46,207 nucleotides of DNA from an uncultured Saprospiraceae bacterium. Its GTDB lineage: Bacteria > Bacteroidota > Bacteroidia > Chitinophagales > Saprospiraceae. Of this stretch, positions 16,172-25,576 are shown piece after piece. Where the stretch lies: assembly GCA_937959275.1 (NCBI GenBank), contig CALGLU010000130.1, forward strand, positions 1 through 46,207, given 5' to 3'. The first letter of the stretch is position 1. The number at the start of each line of letters is the position of its first letter. The position numbers were made by a program, and so were the translations under genes. The notes under the pieces are model-generated. The model did not search any database, was not told the DNA's origin, and saw nothing but the letters and a program-made list of their open reading frames with translations.

Positions 16172-17131
16172 CTAATTCAATCCCACACTTACAAATAAAG
16201 CTTTGTGATCAGATCCTCCAGTATCCAATAGTTTACGATCAATTACATAAAGCTCATCTGAGATCAAAGCATGATCTATAGGAATCATCAGTGGGAAAAA
16301 GAATGTCGGCCAGCTTGCTCCAATTGTCCATTTAGATCTCGAGTCATATAAATCCGCTTTATCGAGTAAGGACTTAAATGCTTGAGAATATGGTGTGCAA
16401 TTAAAATCTCCAATGAGCAGTTTCGGATCTTTGATTCGATTTAAAAACCGAGCAGTTTCTTCCATCTGAAAATTTCGGACTTTGCTTGCTTTACTGCCAA
16501 CTGGGTTTTCAAAGTGAGCCCCGAGGATATGAACAACTTTATCATTTACCCTAACAGCTGCATGAACAAAGGGAAATCTAGAATCTGTAAAATCAATGAT
16601 CTGCTTTGTGTCAAGTGGTATTTTAGAATAGAATCCAATCCCAAAATAATCTTCCCGTATGGAATGGATATGAAAGGGGTATTGCTCCAAATCAATATGC
16701 TCTTCCCAAAAAGATGTGAATTCGATAAGAACTAACATGTCAGGATCTAATGACTCAACTAATGTATTGACCTCCTCAAACTTAGTATTTGATGACAAAA
16801 GATTTATACTCAAAACATCTAAAGCCGTAGCTGATGTCTCACTCCCTACTTGTTGAAATCCTGTTTTTTGATTTGGTAAAAGCTGAAAGAAGAGCACGAT
16901 AGCAAGAGCAAGATTGAGCACAGCAAGCTTCCTTTTTTTCAATCCGAAAAACAAGATGCCTAAGATACAGAACGCCAATGCATATTGTAAACGGAAATGC
17001 ACGTACAGCTCTAAAAACCAATGGACCTTATCTCCAAAGGCTAGTAAAGCAAACAAGCAAGTGAGACAAAAGCTTACATATAGACTATACGTGAAAAGCT
17101 TCTTTAATGATATCTGTTCTTGTTTTGACAA
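16172..17131 (-). CDS. Membrane-anchored endonuclease/exonuclease/phosphatase family protein
   Basis: The protein has about three N-terminal membrane helices (LFTYSLYVSFCLTCLFALLA, YALAFCILGILFFGL, LAVLNLALAIVLFFQLL) and then an EEP domain of about 230 residues. EEP motifs are VLSINLLSSN, the metal-binding Glu in MLVLIEFTSF, HILGAHFENP, LLIGDFNCTPYS and the C-terminal SDHKALFVSV. The catalytic half should lie outside the cytoplasm and may cleave a phosphodiester or phosphomonoester. The frame has no N-terminal ATG. TTG at 17131 gives MSKQEQISLKKLF (319 residues) and starts 2 nt after the bicupin stop; a second TTG at 17188 would overlap that gene by 55 nt. I prefer 17131. Two-gene operon with the bicupin upstream. 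Confidence 0.8.
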   Translation of the reverse strand: MSKQEQISLKKLFTYSLYVSFCLTCLFALLAFGDKVHWFLELYVHFRLQYALAFCILGILFFGLKKRKLAVLNLALAIVLFFQLLPNQKTGFQQVGSETSATALDVLSINLLSSNTKFEEVNTLVESLDPDMLVLIEFTSFWEEHIDLEQYPFHIHSIREDYFGIGFYSKIPLDTKQIIDFTDSRFPFVHAAVRVNDKVVHILGAHFENPVGSKASKVRNFQMEETARFLNRIKDPKLLIGDFNCTPYSQAFKSLLDKADLYDSRSKWTIGASWPTFFFPLMIPIDHALISDELYVIDRKLLDTGGSDHKALFVSVGLN

Positions 17132-17133
17132 TA

Positions 17134-17928
17134 CTATGTTTTTGACACAGTAAGGTATTTGACTAAACCATGTCCTTCGTTTACCCAAGATCCAGAAAAA
17201 CCTTTAGGCATGATAAAAAAATCACCTGCATAAAACGTTTGAGATGTATTATCTGCATTGGTAACAGTGATCTTTCCAGACAGGAGATGAATCATTTGCT
17301 CCATGCCGTCATCGATTATGAATTTGGTTTGAGATTTTTCAGCTTTAAGCTCAATAGTTAATTCAGCACCCTGCTCTAGTAATTGGTTATATCCACCAGT
17401 TTCATCAAGGACTATAGATGCGCCTGAAAGCAAAGAAGACGAAAATAATTTATGTTGAGCATCTTGTTTAATCGTTGTAGAATCAGATCGTTTAGAGGCT
17501 ATCACAGACAACTCATAATGCAAATTTTCACCTGCCTTTATTTCCCATTCACCAGTGTAGCCTTTAGGAGCGAAAAAATAGTCGCCTGAATAAAACAGTT
17601 GAGATGGTCCAACTTTTGGTTTTACAATTGCTTCACCATGAAACATATAGATAAATTCATCAAAGGGGAAATTATTCATCGTGTTATTCCACGTCTGTGT
17701 TGATACGACATACACACTAATATCCTCTCCTCTAAAGAGTTGCTTTTGGTAGAAATCTTTCTCTGGCTCATCCTTCAAGTCTATTTTGTCAAGTCCAACG
17801 CCCGAAAGCACCGATTTATCCAGCAAGATAGCCTTTGGTGAATCAGATAATTCTGACTGAGTCAAACTAGTAACATGTAAGGCTAGAAAGCAAAAAGTGA
17901 TAAGTACTGCAATTCTCATTTCAATCAA
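17134..17928 (-). CDS. Exported bicupin protein
   Basis: This 264-residue protein has a signal peptide (MRIAVLITFCFLALHVTS; the second Met, at 17919, may be the true start) and two cupin barrels. The first centres on FHGEAIVKPKVGPSQLFYSGDYFFAPKG (about 95-125), the second on LLSGKITVTNADNTSQTFYAGDFFIMPKG (about 215-245). The parallel YSGDYFFAPKGYTGEW and YAGDFFIMPKGFSGSW show that the halves arose by duplication, in the style of ureidoglycine aminohydrolase or DUF861 cupins. Metal ligands are not obvious, since the usual HxH is missing in both halves. It probably binds a small acid or sugar in the periplasm. It is co-transcribed with the phosphatase-like gene downstream. Confidence 0.7.
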   Translation of the reverse strand: MIEMRIAVLITFCFLALHVTSLTQSELSDSPKAILLDKSVLSGVGLDKIDLKDEPEKDFYQKQLFRGEDISVYVVSTQTWNNTMNNFPFDEFIYMFHGEAIVKPKVGPSQLFYSGDYFFAPKGYTGEWEIKAGENLHYELSVIASKRSDSTTIKQDAQHKLFSSSLLSGASIVLDETGGYNQLLEQGAELTIELKAEKSQTKFIIDDGMEQMIHLLSGKITVTNADNTSQTFYAGDFFIMPKGFSGSWVNEGHGLVKYLTVSKT

Positions 17929-18251
17929 TTAAACGATGTTAACCATGCTAAAAGAATAAAACGAAATTGTCAGATTGGATAGTTTTGATTTATTGAATTA
18001 TCTCAGAATTTCATGATTTTATCTTTTAGGAGTTATCAAAAAAACAAAGTGTACCTTCGTATCCATTCTTAGCCATATGAAATGTTATCATTTACATTGT
18101 ATAAGGGTAAGCACCAAACTCTATTCAGACTGAATTATCAGTAAAAACCCTTGTTTATCTACTCTTGTCATAATTTTCAGTTAAAAAGCAGACTGATATA
18201 GAATGAATCACGTCATATAAGTGTTTTAACAGATAATAAACCGTAATCAAC
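17929..18251. other. 323-nt divergent intergenic region
   Basis: This A/T-rich gap lies between the bicupin (minus) and the AsmA-like gene (plus) and must hold both promoters. I found no exact TAnnTTTG element on either strand, no strong hairpin and no convincing small gene. Confidence 0.5.
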
Positions 18252-21200
18252 ATGATGAAAAAAGCACTTAAAATCGTTGGGGCCTTGCTTCTAGCCATAC
18301 TAGTCGCTCTTTTCTTAGCCCCTATTCTTTTAGAAGACAGCCTAATCGCTCGTGTTAAAGATGAAGTGAATAAGAATCTAAATGCCACTATTAGTTATGA
18401 GGATGCCGATTTATCCTTTTTCAAAGCGTTCCCTTATCCTAGTATAACCCTTGACAATCTTTCAATTACAGGCAATGCGCCTTTTGAGGATACAGAATTG
18501 ATTCGTGCAGAGCAATTGTTTTTGCAAGTTGGCCTAGCGTCAATAATTCACAAAGATGAAGCTATCGAGCTCACAAAAATCATAGTCAAAAAACCAACTA
18601 TTCATATCAAAACCAATAAGGAAGGGCAGTCTAATACAGATATTGTGAAAGCCTTAGAAGGATCTTCGGAAGCTTCCTATTGGATCGATATACAATCTTA
18701 TAGCATAGAGGATGGCTCTTTGATCTATGAAGATCTACAAGGTCAACTGTACGCCACAATTGGTAGTATTAATCATACAGGTAAAGGAGATTTTGCACAG
18801 GATATCTTTGATTTACAGACAAGCACTCTTTTGGAAAATACAACGATTAAGAGTTCAAATGTCACTTTGGCAAACAATCTTACGATCAAAAGTGAATTAC
18901 CTATCAGAGTTAATACAACTGATAGTAAGTACTCATTTACAGATGGGTTGATCAATATCAATGATTTTGCATTAAAAGCTGATGGAGACATTCAACTGAA
19001 GGATGAAGGTGTCTATATGGATCTGATGTCCAAAGGAAATGACAATTCTGTAAAGGAATTTCTCTCATTGATACCTTATGCCTACACAAAAGATTTTGAT
19101 CAAGTCAAAGCATCTGGCACATTTACATATGCTGCTAATGCCAAAGGTCTATATAATTCAGCAACGAATACAACACCTGCATTTGACCTGACTGTGGATT
19201 TGAAAAACGGTGTTGTAAAATATCCTGATTTGTCGCTGCCGATCGAAAACCTGAATGTAGACTTGACCGCTACAAATCGAACAAGTAACGTCAACAAAAC
19301 GGATATTGAAATAAAGCCGATTCAATTTTCCATTGATGGAGAAACCTTATTTGCCTCTATCATTACTCGAAATTCATCCATTCCGTATTTCGAATTTGAC
19401 ATCGATACGGATATGGATATATCGAAAATCCAAAAGGCCTATCCACTAACTGGCATAGAGACATTAGCTGGACGAATGGATATCGATATAAAGACAAAGG
19501 GAAATACAGAGGACCTTTTAAATCAAAGTTTTGCGAATCTCGAATCGACAGGACAGATCAATCTGCAAAATGTAGTCTACAAAGCCATTGATCAAGAGCC
19601 AGTTTCAATAGATCAGTTTGAAGGTGATTATAAAAATGATCAACTGACGATAGCCAAGCTAAATCTAGTAGCCAAGCCGAATGATATTCAACTGGAAGGT
19701 AAGCTGTCTAATGTTTTGAATTACTACTTTAATGATCAACCATTGACAGGAACACTTAAAGCACATTCATCAAACATGGATTTAAATGAATATATCGAAA
19801 CAAGTGATACAACAGCTAGTCAGCCTACCCTAGCTAACTTTGACAATATTGATGTTCGATTTGAATATAGTGCCGATGATATGGTGTATGAACTTTATGA
19901 AATCAAAGACATTAAGGCGACAACAACGTTTAAAAATGACGAATTATCTATTGCGAATGGATCAGGTCTCATTGGTGAAAGTGATTTCTCCCTAGATGGG
20001 AAAGTGGATAATTTGTATGCTTATTTATATCATCAAGAGTCATTAACTGGTAAACTGGGTGTTAACTCAACACTCATTAATTACTCAGATTTTGTTGATG
20101 AATCTACAGCAGGCACATCAGAAGAAATTCCCTTAATCCCAGCTAATATAGATATAGATATAAACATCAAGGCAAAAAAAATACTCTATGACAACATCAC
20201 AATTAACGATGCATCAACAACATTGGATCTAGATCCGAATAGAGCAAACTTGAATAATTTTGAGGGTAAAACTTTTGGTGGTAAGATAGGACTGGATGGT
20301 TATTATGATACGAGTGACAAGCTAGCTCCGCAGTTTGGAGTCAAGTACCAAATGGACAAATTGAATATCGCTGAGACACTCAAGGCAAGTCCAACATTTA
20401 AAATATTAGCTCCGATCGCAGCATATATCGATGGTTCTCTTAATTCTACCTTTGTGATGGAGGGATTACTAAAGAATGATTTATTCCCAGATCTGAATTC
20501 ATTAACAGGCACAGGCTTTTTAGAAACACTGGAAGGCAAGCTCGTTGGCTATTCTCCTGTTGAAAAAATCAATTCGCTATTCAATCTCGAATCTGGTGAA
20601 CAATGGTTTTTGAATAGTACAAAGAATTGGTTTGAAATACAGAATGGCGCACTCCAGGTCAAAGAATTCGATTACCAATTCAAAGACATTCCCATGAAGA
20701 TATCTGGTAGTCATCGCTTCAACCAGGACATGAACTACCTCATCAAAGCTTCGATACCTAGAAAATATCTGGAATCTACAGGTATTGGCAAAGCAGTCAC
20801 AAAAGAATTTGATGAAATCCTAAGTCAGATTAATAAACGTGGCCTGGATATTCAGAGCGGCAGTTATGTCGATGCTGATATTATCCTAACTGGAAATATC
20901 AAAAGCCCGAAACTGGAGCTCGTCAATGTCAAAATTGCAGACAAACCATTAACAGAACAAGTCAAAGAACAGGTCATGCAAAAGGTGGATGAGAAGAAAG
21001 CTGAGATCAGAGACACGATCAATACCAAAGTCGATGAGACGATCTCAACCATCAATGATACGATTCAATCGAAGACAGATGAGCTGAGAGATACCATTGC
21101 CAGTAAAGCTGACGAGATAATCACAGAAGCCAAAGACCAAGCTAAGGATGTAGTGTTTAGTCAACTTGACACTTTACTTTCAGATAGATTACCAGATTCA

Positions 21201-21335
21201 ACACTCACAGATCTTAAGGACAAGGCGGCAGACATTTTGAACAAAAACACTAAGATAAGCGTGGATAGTATTTTGAATAAAATTAAGAATCCATTTAAGA
21301 TAAAGCGGCCTGGTGGGAATGGTGGTTTGTGGTAG
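18252..21335 (+). CDS. AsmA-family inner-membrane protein
   Basis: This 1027-residue protein has one N-terminal membrane helix (ALKIVGALLLAILVALFLAPILL) and a long periplasmic beta-rich body. Features typical of AsmA-like proteins include the N-terminal block DLSFFKAFPYPSITLDNLSI and the C-terminal domain with LTGTGFLETLEGKLVGYSPV. Family members are thought to carry phospholipid or to affect outer-membrane assembly. Residues about 935-1000 are an unusual amphipathic helical tail made of DTINTKVDETISTINDTI-like 11-residue repeats, possibly a coiled coil or lipid-binding helix. The tail ends in basic KNPFKIKRPGG. Met1 and Met2 (18252 or 18255) are both possible starts. It is monocistronic and convergent with the amidohydrolase gene, with a hairpin between them. 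Confidence 0.85.
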   Translation: MMKKALKIVGALLLAILVALFLAPILLEDSLIARVKDEVNKNLNATISYEDADLSFFKAFPYPSITLDNLSITGNAPFEDTELIRAEQLFLQVGLASIIHKDEAIELTKIIVKKPTIHIKTNKEGQSNTDIVKALEGSSEASYWIDIQSYSIEDGSLIYEDLQGQLYATIGSINHTGKGDFAQDIFDLQTSTLLENTTIKSSNVTLANNLTIKSELPIRVNTTDSKYSFTDGLININDFALKADGDIQLKDEGVYMDLMSKGNDNSVKEFLSLIPYAYTKDFDQVKASGTFTYAANAKGLYNSATNTTPAFDLTVDLKNGVVKYPDLSLPIENLNVDLTATNRTSNVNKTDIEIKPIQFSIDGETLFASIITRNSSIPYFEFDIDTDMDISKIQKAYPLTGIETLAGRMDIDIKTKGNTEDLLNQSFANLESTGQINLQNVVYKAIDQEPVSIDQFEGDYKNDQLTIAKLNLVAKPNDIQLEGKLSNVLNYYFNDQPLTGTLKAHSSNMDLNEYIETSDTTASQPTLANFDNIDVRFEYSADDMVYELYEIKDIKATTTFKNDELSIANGSGLIGESDFSLDGKVDNLYAYLYHQESLTGKLGVNSTLINYSDFVDESTAGTSEEIPLIPANIDIDINIKAKKILYDNITINDASTTLDLDPNRANLNNFEGKTFGGKIGLDGYYDTSDKLAPQFGVKYQMDKLNIAETLKASPTFKILAPIAAYIDGSLNSTFVMEGLLKNDLFPDLNSLTGTGFLETLEGKLVGYSPVEKINSLFNLESGEQWFLNSTKNWFEIQNGALQVKEFDYQFKDIPMKISGSHRFNQDMNYLIKASIPRKYLESTGIGKAVTKEFDEILSQINKRGLDIQSGSYVDADIILTGNIKSPKLELVNVKIADKPLTEQVKEQVMQKVDEKKAEIRDTINTKVDETISTINDTIQSKTDELRDTIASKADEIITEAKDQAKDVVFSQLDTLLSDRLPDSTLTDLKDKAADILNKNTKISVDSILNKIKNPFKIKRPGGNGGLW

Positions 21336-21365
21336 TAGTGTGTAGTCAATGTTCTTTAAATAGGC

Positions 21366-21389
21366 CTCGTTGGACTCCGATCCAACGAG
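21366..21389. terminator. Perfect hairpin between convergent genes
   Basis: CTCGTTGGA (21366-21374) pairs perfectly with TCCAACGAG (21381-21389) around the loop CTCCGA. It lies 31 nt after the AsmA-like stop and 40 nt from the end of the convergent amidohydrolase. There is no T-run on either side. A bidirectional transcription stop or mRNA 3'-end stabiliser, or a REP-like element, is possible. Confidence 0.6.
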
Positions 21390-21428
21390 CGTGAATTCAA
21401 CATTCACTACATTAATTAAGCAACTCCA

Positions 21429-22931
21429 TTAAGGTTTAACTCTTTTCATTCTATTGTTTAAAATAGGCTTGCCAGGAAAAGCATCGTCAACATTTTCACC
21501 TTCTCTTACAACGAATACGCCGTTGACGAGCACATGTTCAATACCCTGAGAAAATTGCAGCCCAAGAAAGTCGGCTTTGTCGATAACGGTCTCTGGATCA
21601 AAAATGGTAATGTCAGCATCGCAGCCGATTTGTATTCTACCCTTCTTAGCCATCATCGGCGCTATTTTTTCTAGTCGACGAGCAGGCATGATTGTCATTT
21701 TATATAATGCCTCCATCAGTGATAAGACTTGATCTTCTCTCACATATTTACCTAAAACTCTAGCAAAGGTACCTGCCGTACGAGGATGTGCATTCGGATG
21801 GTAAGGCATACCATCTGAACCAATCATGGTGACAGGATGAGCGATCCCTTTTTCTATCCATTCATCTTTCATCATATGAATAATCACAATACCTCCAGAC
21901 TCACGATATGTTTTAAATGTTTCAGCAGTCAATCGCTCGCCCGTCGCTTGCCATTGCAGATCACCATACGTAATCCCTAGATCTTTTTGCCAGCCCTCAT
22001 CAAATAAGACAGACTGTAATGATGTAGATGCTGCCGTATAAGGATAAACCTCCGTACTGATATCCAAGCCTTGCGCTTGAGCCGACGCGACTAGGTCGAG
22101 TGTTACATCGATTTCAGACAAGGATAAGCTATTGGCGTGAACGATGTGGAGCGAGGCACCTGTTGCGGTGGCATTGGCGATAGCTTCATTAATACCGCTT
22201 AACCCAAAACCTCTCGTGTGAGAGAATATGAGTACATCATGAGCAGCGGCTGATGAATAGACTTCGTACATTTCACGTGCATTGGCACCAGGGTAATATC
22301 CAACAGGGACACCAATACCAAGTGCACCTTCATCTAAATAATCATTGATCAATTCATTCAATTTAGACAATTCATCCTCGCCTAAAGTCTGATGTATTGA
22401 TCGATTCATATTAATTAAAACTTTATCAAGTGTTGGACTATCTAAGCCTTCTGTTGCGATGATTTCTTCTGCTCGCTTAACATAAGGTTCATAATCCTTC
22501 ATTGCCATTGCTCGTAGAGAACTGTGTGGCACCGAACCTCCGTAATTGACAATTGAATGCCCCGCTTTTTCATTTAACCATTTCCTATAAAAGGATATCC
22601 CACTTTCTAATTCAAGTGCAGTGGTAACTCCATCTCTTACTTGGTAGCGATGTGCGGCATTGGTAATCCCATGAACGTGAGGATCTATAAAGCCAGGAGC
22701 TAGAACCTTACCACTTATATTGACGACTAACTTCCCGTTTAAAGGCTCACTAGTCATTGCAACAATCTTATCTGCTGTGATACCAATATTCATAACTTCA
22801 TCAAGACCAGAGTCAGGGTCCATAACTCTACCACCTGTGAATACAATATCATACTGAGCTAGAATCGAGCCGTTAATACACATAAACAAACAGCAAGACA
22901 TTACAACGTGAGAGAGTCGGTTAATCATCAT
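21429..22931 (-). CDS. D-aminoacylase / N-acyl-D-amino-acid deacylase-like amidohydrolase, exported
   Basis: This 500-residue protein starts with a signal peptide (LSHVVMSCCLFMCINGSILAQ). It has the amidohydrolase family 3 layout: the N-terminal small beta domain with GGRVMDPDSGLDEV, the metal site APGFIDPHVHG, SHTRGFG, IVHANS, EVYPYTAAS, and the late Asp motif MIGSDGMPYHPNAHPRTAGTF. These match D-aminoacylase/N-acyl-D-amino-acid deacylase relatives. The expected role is hydrolysis of N-acylated D-amino acids or related amides in the periplasm, perhaps in peptidoglycan or peptide scavenging. The exact substrate cannot be read from the sequence. Confidence 0.85.
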   Translation of the reverse strand: MMINRLSHVVMSCCLFMCINGSILAQYDIVFTGGRVMDPDSGLDEVMNIGITADKIVAMTSEPLNGKLVVNISGKVLAPGFIDPHVHGITNAAHRYQVRDGVTTALELESGISFYRKWLNEKAGHSIVNYGGSVPHSSLRAMAMKDYEPYVKRAEEIIATEGLDSPTLDKVLINMNRSIHQTLGEDELSKLNELINDYLDEGALGIGVPVGYYPGANAREMYEVYSSAAAHDVLIFSHTRGFGLSGINEAIANATATGASLHIVHANSLSLSEIDVTLDLVASAQAQGLDISTEVYPYTAASTSLQSVLFDEGWQKDLGITYGDLQWQATGERLTAETFKTYRESGGIVIIHMMKDEWIEKGIAHPVTMIGSDGMPYHPNAHPRTAGTFARVLGKYVREDQVLSLMEALYKMTIMPARRLEKIAPMMAKKGRIQIGCDADITIFDPETVIDKADFLGLQFSQGIEHVLVNGVFVVREGENVDDAFPGKPILNNRMKRVKP

Positions 22932-22989
22932 CTTATGATTTATTCCTTACAATATAGGATAATAAAAAGATGAAACACCGACTAACAAT

Positions 22990-23001
22990 TAACAATTGTT
23001 A
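22990..23001. promoter_or_regulatory. 12-bp palindrome in a divergent promoter region
   Basis: TAACAATTGTTA is perfectly symmetric and is preceded by another TAACAATT half (22983-22990). It lies between the amidohydrolase (minus) and the second T9SS gene (plus). It could be an operator, but A/T-rich palindromes of this length arise by chance. Confidence 0.25.
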
Positions 23002-23102
23002 TATGCTATCTGGGATCACAAATTTAAGATTCGATCAACAGGCTTAGTAGTATTGTATGATATGTGTTATACTTCTGTGGAAAATGGCATTATGATTAGA
23101 TC

Positions 23103-23110
23103 TACTTTTG
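23103..23110 (+). promoter_or_regulatory. Candidate -7 element of the second T9SS gene
   Basis: TACTTTTG matches TAnnTTTG and would give a leader of about 60 nt before the ATG at 23176. No clear TTG -33 partner is visible. Confidence 0.4.
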
Positions 23111-23175
23111 CGTTTCAAAGGATTGAGAATAATTTCCACTCATCCACATATTTATAAACAATTATTAAATTACGC

Positions 23176-24549
23176 ATGTTACGATCAATCGTTACAATAT
23201 TTGCTTTACTTCTATCTGTCATTCTATCAGGTTCAGATATCATTCCAAATCTAGATGACATTCAAGTTGACTCCTATCAACTTGAATCCAAAAACGATAT
23301 TTTCGCAATGACGGGATCAGGCACTATTAGTGGTAACATCTATACATATTTTGGTGATCCATTAAAGAATGTCAACGTAAAACTACGGTCCAATCAAAAT
23401 GGCTTTCCAAAAACTGATAAGACCAATTCAAATGGTAAATACAGATTTAAACAACTAGAGTCTGGATTTAATTATCAGATTTATCCGTCAAAAACAGGTG
23501 ATGAATTAAATGGTATCAGCTTTTATGATATCCAACTTTTATATCGCTTGTTAAAATTCGGAACAACTAATCTATCACCCTATCAGTATATAGCTGCTGA
23601 TATTAACAACGATCAATTGATAAGTACAGATGATCTTGTTTCATTAATTGCTGTATTATTCAGAATAAGAAAAGAATTCACCAACAACAAAAGTTGGAGA
23701 TTTGTAGATGCTAATTTTGAATTCTTTGACGAGTCTAATCCGTGGCCATTTACTGAAGACATACAGATCAACAATTTATCTGGAAAATCCAGAAACAACA
23801 ATTTTGTTGCTATCAAAGTAGGTGACCTATCAGGTAATGCAAGTACCAAACTTATTGGCGAAGTAGAAAATCGAACAGTCACATATTCCTCTTTAAGAAC
23901 TGAAGATTTGTTTTTGAAAGAAGGCAAAGAATACAACATCAGACTTAATACCAACGAAACTAAGGATATACAAGGCATACAATTATTTTTAGATCAAACT
24001 GATTTGGAGATTCTAGACATATCGACTCAGCTTTTTAACGAAGACGGTTCTTATACATATGCTAATCGTCATTCGCTTAAAACAATTTGGTACGATCGTA
24101 TTCAAGAAACTGATCAATATGAACATGCCTTATTAAATATTAAAGTTATACCTAGAAAGAATAGTCTGTTATCAGAATTACTCAAACTTGATAACTCTGA
24201 TCTCCCTTCAGAACTATACACTAACGAAGAAGAATTAACGGCTCTGAAAATTACTTTGGAGTTTGAAAATGATCATGTGGACCTGCCTAACATAAGTATC
24301 GGTCAAAACTATCCTAATCCCTTTACTGATCACACGACTATTGAATTTACGCTTGACAAAGCTGGACCACTTGAGTTCAAAATCATGGACATCAGAGGAG
24401 CTGTGATATATAGCTCATCGATTAACGGAAAGAAAGGGGTAAATACTGTCAACGTTTCCGCTAAGGATTTTGGGTCAAATGGATTATTTCATTACCAATT
24501 CACATATGGAGCTGACACTCAGACTAAAACGATGCTTGTGGCGAGATAA
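23176..24549 (+). CDS. T9SS-sorted dockerin-like secreted protein
   Basis: This 457-residue protein has a signal peptide (MLRSIVTIFALLLSVILSGS). A carboxypeptidase-regulatory-like beta domain follows (GTISGNIYTYFGDPLKNVNV, about 50-115), then a dockerin-like double helix segment with ADINNDQLISTDDLVSLIAV (about 130-165). A block containing WRFVDANFEFFDESNPWPF comes next, then a cohesin-like region, and a T9SS type A sorting domain from GQNYPNPF to KTMLVAR. The middle part aligns well with the C-terminal half of the protein at 1-1983 (FVDA, FFDE, NPWPFTE, IKVGD), so they are paralogues; this one lacks the long Cys-rich front part. It should be secreted to the cell surface. A strong terminator follows. 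Confidence 0.88.
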   Translation: MLRSIVTIFALLLSVILSGSDIIPNLDDIQVDSYQLESKNDIFAMTGSGTISGNIYTYFGDPLKNVNVKLRSNQNGFPKTDKTNSNGKYRFKQLESGFNYQIYPSKTGDELNGISFYDIQLLYRLLKFGTTNLSPYQYIAADINNDQLISTDDLVSLIAVLFRIRKEFTNNKSWRFVDANFEFFDESNPWPFTEDIQINNLSGKSRNNNFVAIKVGDLSGNASTKLIGEVENRTVTYSSLRTEDLFLKEGKEYNIRLNTNETKDIQGIQLFLDQTDLEILDISTQLFNEDGSYTYANRHSLKTIWYDRIQETDQYEHALLNIKVIPRKNSLLSELLKLDNSDLPSELYTNEEELTALKITLEFENDHVDLPNISIGQNYPNPFTDHTTIEFTLDKAGPLEFKIMDIRGAVIYSSSINGKKGVNTVNVSAKDFGSNGLFHYQFTYGADTQTKTMLVAR

Positions 24550-24613
24550 GCTTTATTTCCTATCACAGGTATATACTATGGAAGTCATTTCGTTGTTTAG
24601 TTATAAATGCATT

Positions 24614-24650
24614 AACGTCATTCTGGTTTAGCCAGTTTGACGTTTTTCTT
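24614..24650 (+). terminator. Rho-independent terminator after the second T9SS gene
   Basis: AACGTCA (24614-24620) pairs with TGACGTT (24638-24644), and an inner CTGG/CCAG stem continues the hairpin. T-rich TTTTTCTT follows. It also separates this gene from the convergent HpaI-type aldolase gene. Confidence 0.85.
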
Positions 24651-24752
24651 ATTGATTATAAAACCAGCATTTACAAGATGAACTTAGTTGTTGGGATTTT
24701 GAATATGCCAATCAAGCAGAACTCAATGCAAGGCATTCGAATCAAATCCTTT

Positions 24753-25517
24753 TCATAGGACCTTATACGAGTCAGCTAATTCTTTGGTTGCTTCAGCTAA
24801 GGATAAGCTATCCAGGCCAACACCGATCATATTAACACCTGCACGTTTATATGTTTGGATAACAGATCTTGATGTCGTAAATACACCGGAGTACTTTCCA
24901 GCTGCTTCAATTTTACGCATACATTCGACAACAAGACTCACAACTTCATCTCGATTGGACTCACCTCTAAAACCCATACTTGCTGCTAAATCAGCTGGAC
25001 CAATAAACACAACATCGACTCCGTCTACCTGTAGTATCTGGTCCAAGGCTTCTACCCCTTTCATGGATTCAACTTGGAGAATCAAACACATTTCTCCATC
25101 TGCTTCATTTAAATAATCAGCCTCACGATTCCATTGAGCTGCTCTCCCTTGCGCAGTACCTATCCCTCGCATACCGTCAGGTGGATACCTCATTGCCTTG
25201 ACCAATAATGATGCTTGGTCCGCCGATTCAACCATTGGCACCATCATAGTCTGGACACCTAAATCCAATAATTGCTTAATCAATGTTGGATCACTTTTAG
25301 GTATTCTAACTATGGAAGGCACTTCAAATTGATTAATGGCTTGCATATTAGCCAAGATACTTTTCAAATCAAAAGGCCCATGCTCCGCATCTATGAGTAT
25401 CCAATCAAAACCAGCCCCTGCGCAAATCTCTGCGACATAGGTATCAGGGATTCCATTCCAAATCCCATAAAGGTCATCGCCTGCATGCAAACGTTCTTTG
25501 AATATGTTTTTGATCAT
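24753..25517 (-). CDS. HpcH/HpaI-type class II pyruvate aldolase
   Basis: This 254-residue protein matches the HpcH/HpaI aldolase/citrate lyase family along its full length. Motifs include WILIDAEHGPFD (catalytic-type DxEH), PSIVRIPKSDP (substrate Arg), VQTMMVPMVESADQA, RYPPDGMRGIG, LILQVESMKGVE (metal Glu) and VDVVFIGPADLAASMG (metal Asp). Members cleave 4-hydroxy-2-oxo acids such as 2-keto-3-deoxy sugar acids to pyruvate and an aldehyde. It is monocistronic. The fumarylacetoacetate-hydrolase-family gene 2.5 kb away could act in a linked acid-sugar pathway, but nothing else shows this. Confidence 0.9.
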   Translation of the reverse strand: MIKNIFKERLHAGDDLYGIWNGIPDTYVAEICAGAGFDWILIDAEHGPFDLKSILANMQAINQFEVPSIVRIPKSDPTLIKQLLDLGVQTMMVPMVESADQASLLVKAMRYPPDGMRGIGTAQGRAAQWNREADYLNEADGEMCLILQVESMKGVEALDQILQVDGVDVVFIGPADLAASMGFRGESNRDEVVSLVVECMRKIEAAGKYSGVFTTSRSVIQTYKRAGVNMIGVGLDSLSLAEATKELADSYKVL

Positions 25518-25576
25518 AAGTACTTAAACCAAATTAAAAAGAATAAATGAAAATGGTATCTTAAAATAATTAGCCT

